From J029 sp964482495 (GTDB lineage: Bacteria; Planctomycetota; UBA1135), in the NCBI GenBank assembly GCA_964482495.1, contig CAYZXS010000017.1, positions 1 through 64,000 on the forward strand: a stretch of DNA of 64,000 nucleotides. The letters run 5' to 3'. Position 1 is the stretch's first letter. Each line of letters starts with the position of its first letter. The position numbers and the translations under genes are program-made. The notes below the pieces were generated by a model, which was given only the letters and a program-made list of their open reading frames with translations, searched no databases and was not told where the DNA came from. Shown here one piece after another: positions 1-12,501 of the stretch.

Positions 1-180
1 CCTGAATCGCGAATCCTAACATTGGGGGTGGATCCGGATCAGGGGGCCGGGTCACGGATCCGCTGGAAGCTGCGCTCCAACGCCTATCTCGACCTGACCT
101 CGGTCTGGTCGGAGCAGGCCTCCTCGACCGGGACCTCCCGGGCACAGTCGACGACCCTGCTCCTCAGCATCGATTTCTAA
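1..180 (+). CDS. C-terminal end of a probable outer-membrane beta-barrel protein (5' truncated)
   Basis: An open frame runs from the window edge to a TAA stop and gives 59 residues with no start codon, so the gene begins outside the window. The tail alternates polar and hydrophobic residues (KLRSNAYLDLTSVW, then TTLLLSIDF) and ends in phenylalanine, which is the usual signature of the last strand of an outer-membrane barrel recognised by BamA. A multiheme cytochrome gene starts 57 nt downstream on the same strand, so the pair could be a porin-cytochrome unit such as the MtrB/PioB type. That family assignment is only inference from the terminal F and the neighbour; too little sequence is visible to name the protein. 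Confidence 0.55.
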   Translation, partial: PESRILTLGVDPDQGAGSRIRWKLRSNAYLDLTSVWSEQASSTGTSRAQSTTLLLSIDF

Positions 181-237
181 TCAAGGCCTGCCGCGGGGAA
201 CCGCAAAGGGGGCGTCCGCCCTCTCTCCCCCGCGTCC

Positions 238-1539
238 ATGCCGATCCTCGCCCTTCTCTCGCTAAGTCTTTTTCAGCAAGACCCTTCCGTCGTCGAAGCC
301 GTTCGCGCCGACGACTGCCGCAGCTGCCACGCGCCGACCCCTTCCGAGGAGATGCGGGGGCACGAGCCCTTCCGCCACGGCGCCTGCCAGGTCTGCCACG
401 TCCTGCCGGACGACGCGCCGGACGACCCCGCTGCGCTCCTGCAGCCCTTCGCCTCGTCCGCGCCGCCGTCCTCCTTCCTCCAGGCCAACCCGGGCCTCGG
501 TGGGAGCTTCGCCACTCGCCACATGCGGACCCACCGGCCCTTGACGGGTTCGGCTGAGGAGGTCGCCGCGGGTCCGCCCGCGACGCCGGACTTCGGCAGC
601 AAGCACCTCCTCCTCCACCAGGACGCCGAGGCCACCACCGGCCGCGCCTTCGCCGTCGCCCCCGAGCTGATCGCGGGGGCCGACTTCGTGTGGGTGCGCG
701 AGAACGGCGGCAAGTGGCAGAAGGTGCTGCTCGAAGTGGGCGCGGAAGGGTTCTCGCCGCGCGAGCCCAAGGTCGACGTCGACGCCGAGCTGCGCCCGAG
801 CGCCCTGGGCGGCGTCGCCCTGCTCGAGCTGCGCTCCGACTCGCCCGTGGCCGCGATCGTCGACCTGCCGGGCCAGCGTGACGGTGGCCGCCCGGTCAGC
901 TTCACCAACGACCAGCACCTGCGGGTCGTGCTCGGGCCGGACCGCGCGGACAGCATCCCGGTCGAGATCCACACTCCGGACGGCCGGCGCCGGACCATCG
1001 ACGTCCAGCTCGCCGACGCCTCGGCCCGCCTCGAGGAGCGGCCGCTGGCGGCGCGGGCCTACCTCGTCGCGGGCAGCTCCGCCTCGGGGATGCTGGAGCT
1101 GTGGACCCCCGAGCCGCGCCGCCTCGAAGTGCGGGCGCCTGCAGAGGGCGAGACCGCCCTCGAGCTCCCCGGGCCGGCCCTGGGCCGGAAGAGCTCGGCC
1201 GCCAGCGACCGCGCCTCGGTCCCGGTCGCCCGCACCGGCCGCCCCGGCGGCGGGCTGGAGCTGCAGATGCACCAGAACAACGCGCCGCTGGAGTACGCCG
1301 GCCTCACGGCCTGCCTGCAGTGCCACCCGAAGGCGGCGGACCCGGGCGGCTCGCACCCGCTGGTGCGGATGCGCTCGGGCAACGGCATGGCCCTGCCGCA
1401 GGACCTGCCGATGGGCCGCGGTGGCGCGATGCTCTGCAGCACCTGCCACGACCCGCATGGGGACACCGAATTCCGGCAACACATGCGGATGGACCCAGAC
1501 CGCGAACTCTGTATTCAGTGTCACGTGGAAGTCCGCTAG
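238..1539 (+). CDS. Pentaheme c-type cytochrome (paired CXXCH type)
   Basis: The 433-residue product has five CXXCH heme-attachment motifs: two near the N-terminus (residues 27-31 and 50-54) and three near the C-terminus (about 359-363, 400-404 and 425-429, the last almost at the end of the chain). About 300 residues without heme motifs, partly beta-rich, separate the two groups. The N-terminus is short and hydrophobic (PILALLSLSLF) and is probably an export signal, as periplasmic heme attachment requires. The protein likely passes electrons in the periplasm or at the outer membrane, perhaps with the barrel protein whose end lies just upstream. The electron donor and acceptor cannot be told from the sequence. 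The gene converges on the thioredoxin-like gene downstream. Confidence 0.85.
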   Translation: MPILALLSLSLFQQDPSVVEAVRADDCRSCHAPTPSEEMRGHEPFRHGACQVCHVLPDDAPDDPAALLQPFASSAPPSSFLQANPGLGGSFATRHMRTHRPLTGSAEEVAAGPPATPDFGSKHLLLHQDAEATTGRAFAVAPELIAGADFVWVRENGGKWQKVLLEVGAEGFSPREPKVDVDAELRPSALGGVALLELRSDSPVAAIVDLPGQRDGGRPVSFTNDQHLRVVLGPDRADSIPVEIHTPDGRRRTIDVQLADASARLEERPLAARAYLVAGSSASGMLELWTPEPRRLEVRAPAEGETALELPGPALGRKSSAASDRASVPVARTGRPGGGLELQMHQNNAPLEYAGLTACLQCHPKAADPGGSHPLVRMRSGNGMALPQDLPMGRGGAMLCSTCHDPHGDTEFRQHMRMDPDRELCIQCHVEVR

Positions 1540-1569
1540 GACCTTCCAGCATGGGATAGCAAGGGGAGA

Positions 1570-1601
1570 AGGCGCCCGGGGCTGAGAAGCTCCGGGCGCC
1601 T
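1570..1601. terminator. Strong hairpin between convergent genes, likely bidirectional terminator
   Basis: AGGCGCCCGG and CCGGGCGCCT form a perfect 10-bp stem. The stem extends inward through a G-T wobble and three more pairs (GCT/AGC) to a GAGA tetraloop. There is no T-tract. It lies between the ends of the cytochrome gene (+) and the thioredoxin-like gene (-). Confidence 0.6.
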
Positions 1602-1648
1602 GACCCTTCCCGCGCCGGCGGCCGCCGCCCGCGCCCCAGCGCCTCGGC

Positions 1649-2569
1649 TCAGCGCCGGCCGAGCGCCTTGGCGTTGGCCTCCAAGGCGGCCGCGATCTTC
1701 CCGTGGTCGGCCTCGGTCGCGTGGCGCCGGGTCTGGCGCAAGGTGTCGAGGAAGTGGGCCACCTCCTCCTTGGTCACCGGGCAGCCGACGTTGCCGCCGG
1801 GGCCGTCGGCGGTCGCCAGCACCGTGCCGTCCGGTTCGACGATCGCGTACCACGGGATGCCGCCGCGCTTGCCCTTGCGGAACTTCTGCTCCAGGGCCTT
1901 GCCCTTCTTCATCCGGTCGATGTCGATCTCGATGTCGACGTAGTCCTTCGCCATCACCGGAGCAACCTCCGGGCGCTCGAGGAACTCCTCGAGCCGGTGG
2001 CACCAGCCTCACCACGGCGCGCCGAAGCGGACCAGGACGCGCTTCTTCTGCTTGGCGGCGCGCACCCTGGCTTCGGCGTAGACCTTGGAGGCGTCGAGGG
2101 GCGTGGCCTCGTGCTGCTCCAGGAAGGCCAGCAGGCCCTCGGCGTCGGCGCCGGCGGTGGTGAAGAGCTCGGCGGCGGGGCGATGGGCGAGGGGCTTGCC
2201 GGCGCCGTCGAGCACGCTCACAGCGGGCAGGCCGCCGGCGAGGTCGGCGCGCAGCCGGCCGGCGAGCGCGCCGTGGCGGCCGCCGTCGACCAGCAGCAGC
2301 TCGTACTCGTAGAGCATCTCGCGCGACAAGGTGCGGCCGCGCAGAGCGTCGTGGAGCAGGCGACTGCGATCGGAGCCGTTCTCGCCCCAGAGCACCAGCA
2401 CGCGCTTGTTCTTCTTGGCGGCCTGGGCCACCGCCGCGCGCAGCTGGACGGCGGGGTCGGCCTCCTGGTCGAAGAGGGGAGCCGGTCCCTCGCGCTCGCC
2501 TTCCTGGGCGGTCAGCCCGGGCGCGAGCAGCAGGGCCGGCAGGATTCCGGCGGCAAGGAGCGTTCGCAT
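1649..2569 (-). CDS. Candidate selenoprotein: secreted double thioredoxin-fold protein with UGWC active site (in-frame TGA at 2009-2011)
   Basis: Reading through one TGA gives 306 residues. The ATG at 2569 starts a clear signal peptide (MRTLLAAGILPALLLAPG, then TAQEG). Residues about 35-160 look like a degenerate thioredoxin-like domain without cysteines. A second thioredoxin-like domain follows: KKRVLVRFGAPW, then the TGA (codon 187), then GWCHRLEEFLE. The TGA therefore replaces the first cysteine of the thioredoxin_7/DsbD-type motif WCGWCH, giving U187-G-W-C190. Downstream, GIPWYAIVEPDGTVLAT supplies the cis-Pro loop, so the frame remains functional to the TAG-free end at 1649. A hairpin 22 nt after the TGA could be the SECIS. 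A conventional gene caller would split this into two ORFs (2009-2569 and 1649-1957 from a GTG). Alternatives are a TGC-to-TGA sequencing error or a recent nonsense mutation. Confidence 0.75.
1975..1994 (-). promoter_or_regulatory. SECIS-like hairpin after the in-frame TGA of the thioredoxin-fold gene
   Basis: On the transcript, GCUCGAGG pairs with CCUCGAGC to form an 8-bp perfect stem with an AGUU loop. The loop begins 22 nt after the UGA and has G at its second position, which fits the known bacterial SECIS rules (loop 16-37 nt from the UGA, G in the first two loop bases). Part of the symmetry comes from the CTC/GAG codons for Leu and Glu, so folding and covariation need testing. Confidence 0.6.
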
Positions 2570-2590
2570 GCCGCCATTCTGCCCCAAGAG

Positions 2591-2604
2591 GGGTCAGGCT
2601 CCTT
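2591..2604. repeat. Half copy of the GGTGTCAGGCTCCTT repeat
   Basis: GGGTCAGGCTCCTT matches the left arm of the inverted-repeat element at 24301-24403 at 13 of 14 positions. It sits in the 65-nt gap between the sigma factor stop and the thioredoxin-like gene start. Confidence 0.5.
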
Positions 2605-2634
2605 CGTGAAATCGGCGCCTGAGGCCCTCGTGGC

Positions 2635-3795
2635 TCAGGCGAACTGCTCCAGCTGGCGCGAGGAGCCGCCGCTGCGCAGCTTCTCCAGCGCCGTCTTCTG
2701 GATCTGGCGCACCCGCTCCAGGCTGATCTTGAGCTGCTTGCCGACCGCCGCCAGGGTCTCGGCGCGGCCGGTGCCGAGGCCGTAGCGCAGCCGCAGCACG
2801 GTCTGCTCGCGGTCGCTCAGGTCGGAGATGGCGCCGTTGAGCAGGTCGCCCAGCCGGGCGCGCTCGCTCAGGTCGGGCAGCGGCTCCTCAGGGCCCTCGC
2901 CCTCGACCAGGTCGACCATGCGGGCGCCGGACTCGTGGTCGATGGTCTTGTCCAGCGACAGCGTGAAGCGGTTGCCGGCGATCGCCGACTGCACCAGCTC
3001 GGGCGCGACGCCGGTCTCGCGCGCCAGCCCGGCGGTGTCGGCCAGGTCGCCCTCGACCGCGCCGCGGGCGTCGTGGATCTTCTTCATCGCCTTCTGAATG
3101 TAGGCGGGCACCCGCACCACGCGGCTCTGGTTGTAGATCGCGTTCAGGAAGGCCTGGTTCACCCAGTAGCCGGCGTAGGTCTTGAAGCGCACGCCGCGGG
3201 TGAAGTCGAAGCCCTCGACCGCCCGGAACAGGCTGACGTTGGCCTCCTGGATCATGTCCTCGGGGGCGACGGCGACCTTGCGATAACGGTCGAGCAGCCG
3301 GAAGACGATGAACAGGTTGCGGGCGATCAGCTCGTTGCGCGCCGACACGAACTCCTCGTGGCGCTGCCGCAGCCGCTCCTTCTTCTCCGGCGCCAGCTCG
3401 ATCTTGACGCAGCCAGAGAGCATGCGCTCGCGGTCCGGCGGGCAGCTCGGGCAGTCCTCGCAGGCCAGGCTGGGGTAGCGGGCGGCGTCCTCCCTGTTGA
3501 AGCCAGCGGCGCGCCGGGCCTTCTGCAGCCGGCGCCAGAGCAGCTCCAGGCCCATGCAGAAGCGCAGCTCCTCCTGGCGGTCCATCGACGGGATGGATTG
3601 GACCTCCTGGCGGTACCAGGCCATCGGGTTGACCGAGCGGCTGGCGCCGGAGAGCCCGGACTTGCGCTGGAAGTCGAAGCGGATCCCGGCGCGGCGCCGG
3701 TCGAGCCGGGCGAGCAGGCGCGGCGCCTCCCGGTCGAAATTCTCGACCGTGAGACCCTGGATCAGGTCGTCGAAGCGGACGGAGGTGTTGGTCAT
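2635..3795 (-). CDS. RpoD-like sigma-70 family RNA polymerase sigma factor with a cysteine cluster
   Basis: The 386-residue protein contains sigma region 2 (ARNLFIVFRLLDRY ... DMIQEANVSLFRAVEGFDF, then RFKTYAGYWVNQAF), region 3 (VVRVPAYIQKAMKKI) and region 4 with its helix-turn-helix (LSDREQTVLRLRYG to SLERVRQIQKTALEKL). It lacks region 1.1, so it is a group 2/3-type or stress sigma factor rather than the housekeeping RpoD. Between the region 1.2-like part and region 2 there is an unusual cluster CEDCPSC with a fourth cysteine ten residues later (residues 112, 115, 118 and 129). It could bind zinc or sense redox state; this is inference. The ATG at 3795 was chosen because upstream in-frame starts are only TTG and the promoter-like region lies just before it. 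Confidence 0.9.
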   Translation of the reverse strand: MTNTSVRFDDLIQGLTVENFDREAPRLLARLDRRRAGIRFDFQRKSGLSGASRSVNPMAWYRQEVQSIPSMDRQEELRFCMGLELLWRRLQKARRAAGFNREDAARYPSLACEDCPSCPPDRERMLSGCVKIELAPEKKERLRQRHEEFVSARNELIARNLFIVFRLLDRYRKVAVAPEDMIQEANVSLFRAVEGFDFTRGVRFKTYAGYWVNQAFLNAIYNQSRVVRVPAYIQKAMKKIHDARGAVEGDLADTAGLARETGVAPELVQSAIAGNRFTLSLDKTIDHESGARMVDLVEGEGPEEPLPDLSERARLGDLLNGAISDLSDREQTVLRLRYGLGTGRAETLAAVGKQLKISLERVRQIQKTALEKLRSGGSSRQLEQFA

Positions 3796-3821
3796 CGGAG
3801 GGGCAACGGGAATTGAGCCAT

Positions 3822-3850
3822 AATTTAGTGCTAAATACGCACTTCGGCAA
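3822..3850 (-). promoter_or_regulatory. Putative promoter with palindromic operator upstream of the sigma factor gene
   Basis: On the minus strand TTGCCG and TAAATT are separated by 17 nt, each matching 4 of 6 bases of the sigma-70 -35 and -10 consensus. The -10 overlaps a perfect 14-bp palindrome, ATTTAGTGCTAAAT (3823-3836), unusually AT-rich for this window. It may be an operator, perhaps for autoregulation. Confidence 0.45.
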
Positions 3851-3939
3851 GGTCTGCTTGCCAATCAGGCCAGAATCCTGAGCGCCAGGCCGCTGCCGGG
3901 CCCCTCATTCACCGGGTAGGATGTTGGTGTCCACCCCTC

Positions 3940-5241
3940 ATGGCTCGATCCCCCGCCATCCTGCTGGGTCTCCTGGCCCTGTCCGCCCTGCCTGCGCCCT
4001 CGCTGCAGGCCCAGGGGGGCCCGCTGCGGGTGCAGCCGGTGGGCGACTCGATCACCGTCGGCGCGCCGGTCCCGGGCGGCTACCGGACCCGGCTCTACGA
4101 CCTGATGAGCCAGGCCGGGGCGCCGATCGACTTCGTCGGCCCGCTCCAGAGCAACCCCGACCCCGGCTCCCTGCCCGACCCGGACCACGACGGCTACGGC
4201 GGCTACACCATCGAGGAGATCGGCCACGGCTGGCAGCCGACGGGGGGCTACTTCCCGATCCACCAGCGGGTGGACACCTATCTGCCGGACGCGCTGCTGC
4301 TGCTGGCGGGGGTCAATGACCTCGGACCGAGCGCCGGGCTGGCGCCGTGGTATCTGGCCTCGAACCGGATGGACGACCTCGTGGAGGTCGCCATGCGCCG
4401 CCCCGCCGCCCCCACCGTGGTGCTGGCGACGCTGACGCCCAGCCTCTACGACCCGCTCAACCTGATGATCGAGTCCTACAACCGCGAGCTGGTCGAGCTG
4501 GTGCGCGACCGCCACGCCGCCGGGGACCCGATCATGTTCGTGGACATGCACGCGGCGGTGCCGCAGACCGAGATCGCCGACCTCGGCCTGCACCCGACCC
4601 CGGCCGGCTACGACCTGATGGCCGACGCCTGGTCCACCGCGCTGCTCAACCTCGGCGCGGCGCCGGTGCTGCCGCCGCCGCCGGGCCCGGTGATCGGGCC
4701 GATGGACGGCTTCGCCTCCGACAGCGCCGCGGGCAGCGCCCCGCGGCATGCGGTCAACCGCTCCGGGCTGGCGCAGGGCCTGCGCGGCAGCATCTTCCAC
4801 GACGCCGACAAGGCCGTCGGCGCCAACACCTGGACCTCCGGCCTGCACGACTGGGTGGGCAACGTCGGCGAGTACATGGCGCCGGCCGACCAAGTGTGGT
4901 TCGCCGCTCGGCTGGACCGGCGCTACGACATCGAGAGCTTCCAGGTCTGGAACGGCCGCACCCTGTCCGCCCCCTACGACAACCTCGAGTGCGCCCGCGA
5001 CGTCGAGGTCCTGACGAGCGAGGATGGTCAGACCTGGACCTCCCGCGGCCTGTTCCGGTTCCGGCCCGCCCCCGACGACCGCGCCCACCCCGGCGAGGTC
5101 TTCGCAGTCGACTGGCCCGGCGTGCGCTACGTCGCCTACGACATCCAAGACTGCTGGCAGGAAATCACCGCCGCCACGCCGCCGGGCAGCTTCGCGGTCA
5201 GCTTCGCGGAGTTCCTGTTCCGGGGCACGCCGACGCCGTAG
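3940..5241 (+). CDS. Secreted GDSL/SGNH-family esterase with C-terminal beta-sandwich domain
   Basis: The 433-residue protein starts with a signal peptide (LLGLLALSALPAPSLQAQ). The SGNH hydrolase domain spans about residues 28-235. It shows block I GDSITVG with the catalytic serine at 37, block III GVND with Asn 126, and block V DLGLHPT with Asp 214 and His 218. A proline-rich linker (PPPPGPV) leads to a C-terminal domain (about 255-430) with aromatic-rich strands resembling a discoidin-like carbohydrate-binding fold (VWFAARLDRRYDIESFQVWNG). It probably deacylates a polysaccharide or another ester outside the cytoplasm; the substrate is unknown. It is transcribed divergently from the sigma factor gene and converges on the FG-GAP gene 7 nt away. 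Confidence 0.85.
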   Translation: MARSPAILLGLLALSALPAPSLQAQGGPLRVQPVGDSITVGAPVPGGYRTRLYDLMSQAGAPIDFVGPLQSNPDPGSLPDPDHDGYGGYTIEEIGHGWQPTGGYFPIHQRVDTYLPDALLLLAGVNDLGPSAGLAPWYLASNRMDDLVEVAMRRPAAPTVVLATLTPSLYDPLNLMIESYNRELVELVRDRHAAGDPIMFVDMHAAVPQTEIADLGLHPTPAGYDLMADAWSTALLNLGAAPVLPPPPGPVIGPMDGFASDSAAGSAPRHAVNRSGLAQGLRGSIFHDADKAVGANTWTSGLHDWVGNVGEYMAPADQVWFAARLDRRYDIESFQVWNGRTLSAPYDNLECARDVEVLTSEDGQTWTSRGLFRFRPAPDDRAHPGEVFAVDWPGVRYVAYDIQDCWQEITAATPPGSFAVSFAEFLFRGTPTP

Positions 5242-5248
5242 GGAGCGG

Positions 5249-7846
5249 TTAGAAAGCGGTGATCTCCGCCACCTCGAGGTTGGAGAGGCGCATCGGCGTG
5301 TCGAGTAAGGCCTGGAGGTAGTAGCGGGTGCCGATCAGCGCGGGATTCGGCGGGATCGGCGTGGATTCCACCGCCGATCCGTCGGCGTCGAGGATGCCGC
5401 GGCGGGTTCCCGTGAGGGCGCGCAGGTCGACGCGCAGGCGGCCGTAAGGCGTCGGCCGGTCGATCTGCCGGGCGGAGGAGAAGAGGGTGTAGCCACCGCC
5501 GGCGGTGCCGTGGACCTCGATCTCCAGCGGCTTGCCGGCGCGGGGAAGGGCGCGCCAGCGGACCTGGCGGTCGAGGTTGAGGAGGAGGCGGAGGAAATCG
5601 CCGCCACCCTGGAGGATGTCCATGTCCCCGTCCTCGTCCACGTCCCCGAGGCCGAAGCCGTACCAGTAGATGCCGTCCGTGATCTCTGGTGAGGGAACCG
5701 GATTGGGTTGGAAGCTGCCGCCACCGTCGTTCAGGAACACGCGGTTCTCGCGGAACTTGGTGTTCATGACCACGTCGAGGTCGCCGTCCCCCTCCAGGTC
5801 ACCGACCTCGAGGTCCGTGGTGAAGAATGGCGCGGAGCCGGCGAAGGCACCCGGGACTTCCGGCCCGAAGTGACCAAGACCATCGCCTGGGAGGAAGAAG
5901 ATCGCGCCTTGGAAGGCATCCAGCCCGATGAGGTCCCAATCACCGTCACCGTCGAAGTCTCCACCGCGCCAGCCTTCTGGTGCGCTCCCAGGGGGAAGCT
6001 GAACGGCTCCTGACAGCTCGGTGAAGCGAGCACGGCCGTCGTTGAGGAAGACGGCGAATTCGGTCCCCAAGCCACCGAGGACCCTGGGGCCGATGATGGC
6101 GTCCAGATCGTGGTCATGGTCGACATCGACGAGCTCGATCTGCCCGACCGCGCCGCGAGGCCAGTCCCACGGCGGCATCTTGTCGCTGCGGTCCTCGAAA
6201 CGGCCGTCGCCACGATTCAGGAGCAGGCCAAGCCTCCGCGGATTCCCGCCACCATCGCCGAGGATGAGGTCCGGATCCCCGTCCCCGTCGAGATCGCCTC
6301 CTGCTGCCGCCCCAGTCCCACGCTCGGGATCAGGCAGCCAATCGGTCGCATTCCGGAAGGCGCCGCCGACGTTGATCAGCAAGGCCTGGTACCTCGGCGG
6401 GTAGACACCGGGGCCGTCATGGAGGAAGAGATCTGCGAGGCCATCGCCATCCCAATCCTCGACGACACCGCCGCGAAACCCGAGGGAATACCCGGAAGGG
6501 AGCGAAGCAGGGATGGCCTCGTGATCCGTCCGGAACCTGCCCGAACCGTCGTTCGGGAAGAAGAACACTCCGTGGTGCTTGCCCGCGTTGGTCGGGTAGG
6601 CGAAGGCGATGGCGTCCAAGCCGGGTTGGCCGTCGAACTCAGCGAGCTGGAGGTCCCAGGTGGAGAGGGCCAGCGGGGGAATGGTGGAACCCGGTCCATG
6701 GAAAGCGCCGGTCCCGTCCCCCAGGAGCAACTCCGACCCGGCGCGATATCCGCTTCGGATGAAGACATCGAGATCCCCATCGAGGTCCAGGTCTTCCACA
6801 AGGATGCCCTGGGACGATGTCGGGTCGTTCCCCAATCTCGCCTCCCGATGGAAGTTACCGCGCCCGTCGTTGAACAGGACCCGATTCCAGAGATCGCCGA
6901 GCTGATCCCCGTCATGGCTGAGGACTAGGTCTGGATCCCCATCCCTGTCGAGGTCTCCGAAACCGGCTCCGGTGGTGAGTGTGGCGACTGTCGGCAAGAG
7001 TCCGGGAGTGGCCAGGAGCAGACCAGTGCCGTCGTTCAGGAGAATCCGGTCGTGACCCTCTCCCCCGACGAAGAGGTCGACGGCGCCATCCCCGTTCACA
7101 TCTGCGGAGGCAAGACAGGCGCCACCGGTGAAGACCATCTCCTGGACCAGTTCGAAAGTAGACCAAGTGGGTTCCCACTTGAGGACCCGCAGCCCTGAGT
7201 CTCCGAGTACAGCAACCCCCGAGGTGCCGAGGCCCTCCCAATCCGCGGCGATGACGGAACCACTCGCCCCGGATGGCGGCAACCACCAGCTCTGGTCGCT
7301 GAACTGCCAGGGATTCCCGCCGCTGGCGAGGAAGAAGCGATCCCCCTGAGCGGTCGCCTGGAAGACGTCGACATTGCCATCGCCGTTGAAGTCCTCGACC
7401 ACGAGGTCACGCACTCGCGGGAATTCGTAGGCGAGCCCGGTGGCCGCCTCGACGAAGCTGCCGGGGTATTGATTGACGTAGACCTGGAGGGGGAAGCCCC
7501 CAGCGACCAAGTCCGGGTCACCATCACGGTCGAGGTCGACCAGAACGGCGCGGCCGTCGACCTTCGTCGCGTTGCTCGGCACGCCACGCTCTTCGCGATA
7601 CCCGGCGGCACCCTCGTTCCACCAGACCCTGGTCCGATCCTGCCCAAGGCCGGTGCCATCTACCAGAAAGAGGTCGAGGTCGCCGTCGCTGTCGAGGTCA
7701 CCCGCGGAGACGCTGGCCTCCCCGAGCAACTCCGCCGGCAGCATGTCCGGCGGCGGCTCGAAGCGGATCGGGCGCTGCTGGGCGTGGAGGAGTGGGGCCG
7801 CTGCGAAGACCGCCAGGAAGGAGCAGAGGAGGGGGGAACCGCGCAT
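5249..7846 (-). CDS. Secreted FG-GAP/VCBS repeat protein (865 aa)
   Basis: The ATG at 7846 begins a signal peptide (MRGSPLLCSFLAVFAAAPLLHAQ). The rest is an array of at least twelve calcium-binding-type blades of the pattern G/E-D-x-D-x-D-G-D-x-D (for example GDLDSDGDLDLF, VDLDRDGDPDLV, GDVDEDGDMDIL), spread over about residues 40-760. These are expected to fold into one or two beta-propellers. A C-terminal region of about 110 residues without such motifs ends the protein. It is most likely an extracellular or surface protein for adhesion or binding; no catalytic residues are evident. An earlier in-frame TTG at 7861 is less likely than the ATG. Confidence 0.85.
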   Translation of the reverse strand: MRGSPLLCSFLAVFAAAPLLHAQQRPIRFEPPPDMLPAELLGEASVSAGDLDSDGDLDLFLVDGTGLGQDRTRVWWNEGAAGYREERGVPSNATKVDGRAVLVDLDRDGDPDLVAGGFPLQVYVNQYPGSFVEAATGLAYEFPRVRDLVVEDFNGDGNVDVFQATAQGDRFFLASGGNPWQFSDQSWWLPPSGASGSVIAADWEGLGTSGVAVLGDSGLRVLKWEPTWSTFELVQEMVFTGGACLASADVNGDGAVDLFVGGEGHDRILLNDGTGLLLATPGLLPTVATLTTGAGFGDLDRDGDPDLVLSHDGDQLGDLWNRVLFNDGRGNFHREARLGNDPTSSQGILVEDLDLDGDLDVFIRSGYRAGSELLLGDGTGAFHGPGSTIPPLALSTWDLQLAEFDGQPGLDAIAFAYPTNAGKHHGVFFFPNDGSGRFRTDHEAIPASLPSGYSLGFRGGVVEDWDGDGLADLFLHDGPGVYPPRYQALLINVGGAFRNATDWLPDPERGTGAAAGGDLDGDGDPDLILGDGGGNPRRLGLLLNRGDGRFEDRSDKMPPWDWPRGAVGQIELVDVDHDHDLDAIIGPRVLGGLGTEFAVFLNDGRARFTELSGAVQLPPGSAPEGWRGGDFDGDGDWDLIGLDAFQGAIFFLPGDGLGHFGPEVPGAFAGSAPFFTTDLEVGDLEGDGDLDVVMNTKFRENRVFLNDGGGSFQPNPVPSPEITDGIYWYGFGLGDVDEDGDMDILQGGGDFLRLLLNLDRQVRWRALPRAGKPLEIEVHGTAGGGYTLFSSARQIDRPTPYGRLRVDLRALTGTRRGILDADGSAVESTPIPPNPALIGTRYYLQALLDTPMRLSNLEVAEITAF

Positions 7847-7966
7847 AGGGGGTGGAAGCAACCGGCAAGAGCCGTGCCATGCTCTCCACCCCAGCCGGGC
7901 CGGGGACGCGAGACCGCCCGCACGGCATCGTGCGCCGGCGCACGGTCCGCCGGGCCCCGAAGCCCC

Positions 7967-10729
<2,763 letters not shown>

Positions 10730-10856
10730 GGGAGCTACCTGGGAAGGGGGATTCTACGGCACCCGCGGCCGGAGACGGGGCGCCGCTAGAATGCCCGCCC
10801 GGAAGTCGCCGCGGCCGCCCTCCCCGCCCACCAGGCCGCCCTTCCGCCGGAGTTCC

Positions 10857-12098
<1,242 letters not shown>

Positions 12099-12121
12099 GC
12101 GGATCATGCGATAGTGGGGGC

Positions 12122-12485
12122 ATGCAACGGCCCCTCCTCGCCTCCCGCCGGATCCTCGGCAGCGCTCTCCTCGCGGCCGGCGCCCTCGCGGCGCCGGCCT
12201 GCGTCATTTCCGCCGGCTCGGACACCGAGGTCAGCGGCCAGTACGTGAGCCAGGACACCCTGGACCGGATCAAGCCCGGCAAGGACCAGGAGTACGTGCT
12301 CGCCCAGCTCGCGCAGCCAGCTCAACGACGGCACCGAGATCTGGAAGTGGCGCTATCTGAAGAAGAAGCACTCCCGAGGCCACCTGATCTTCATCTTCGA
12401 CACCGACAGCAAGACCGAGACCCGCCACCTCAGCTACGTCGAGTTCGGGCCCGACGGCAAGGTGGTGAAGGCCTGGCAGGACTGA
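12122..12485 (+). pseudogene. BamE/SmpA-like lipoprotein gene with a frameshift near 12310-12320
   Basis: The first frame from ATG 12122 gives a lipoprotein signal (LLAAGALAAPAC, lipidated Cys at 27) and then the SmpA/BamE-type segment KPGKDQEYVLAQLAQP. After about 12310 the sense moves to the next frame, which reads SQLNDGTEIWKWRYLKKK, then GHLIFIFDTDSKTE, and ends KVVKAWQD at a TGA (12483-12485). A single missing base or two extra bases in the CAGCTCGCGCAGCC stretch explains it. Repaired, the protein would be about 120 residues, the usual size for small BamE-like outer-membrane lipoproteins. I cannot tell whether the shift is a sequencing/assembly error or real inactivation. Confidence 0.75.
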
Positions 12486-12501
12486 GCCCTCCGGCCGATC
12501 C

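Noticed and set aside
1649..1957. Independent 102-residue gene starting at GTG 1957
   Set aside because: It would start in the middle of a thioredoxin domain, just after the WxGWCH active site, and lies in the same frame as the upstream ORF. Read-through of the TGA is the more coherent explanation.
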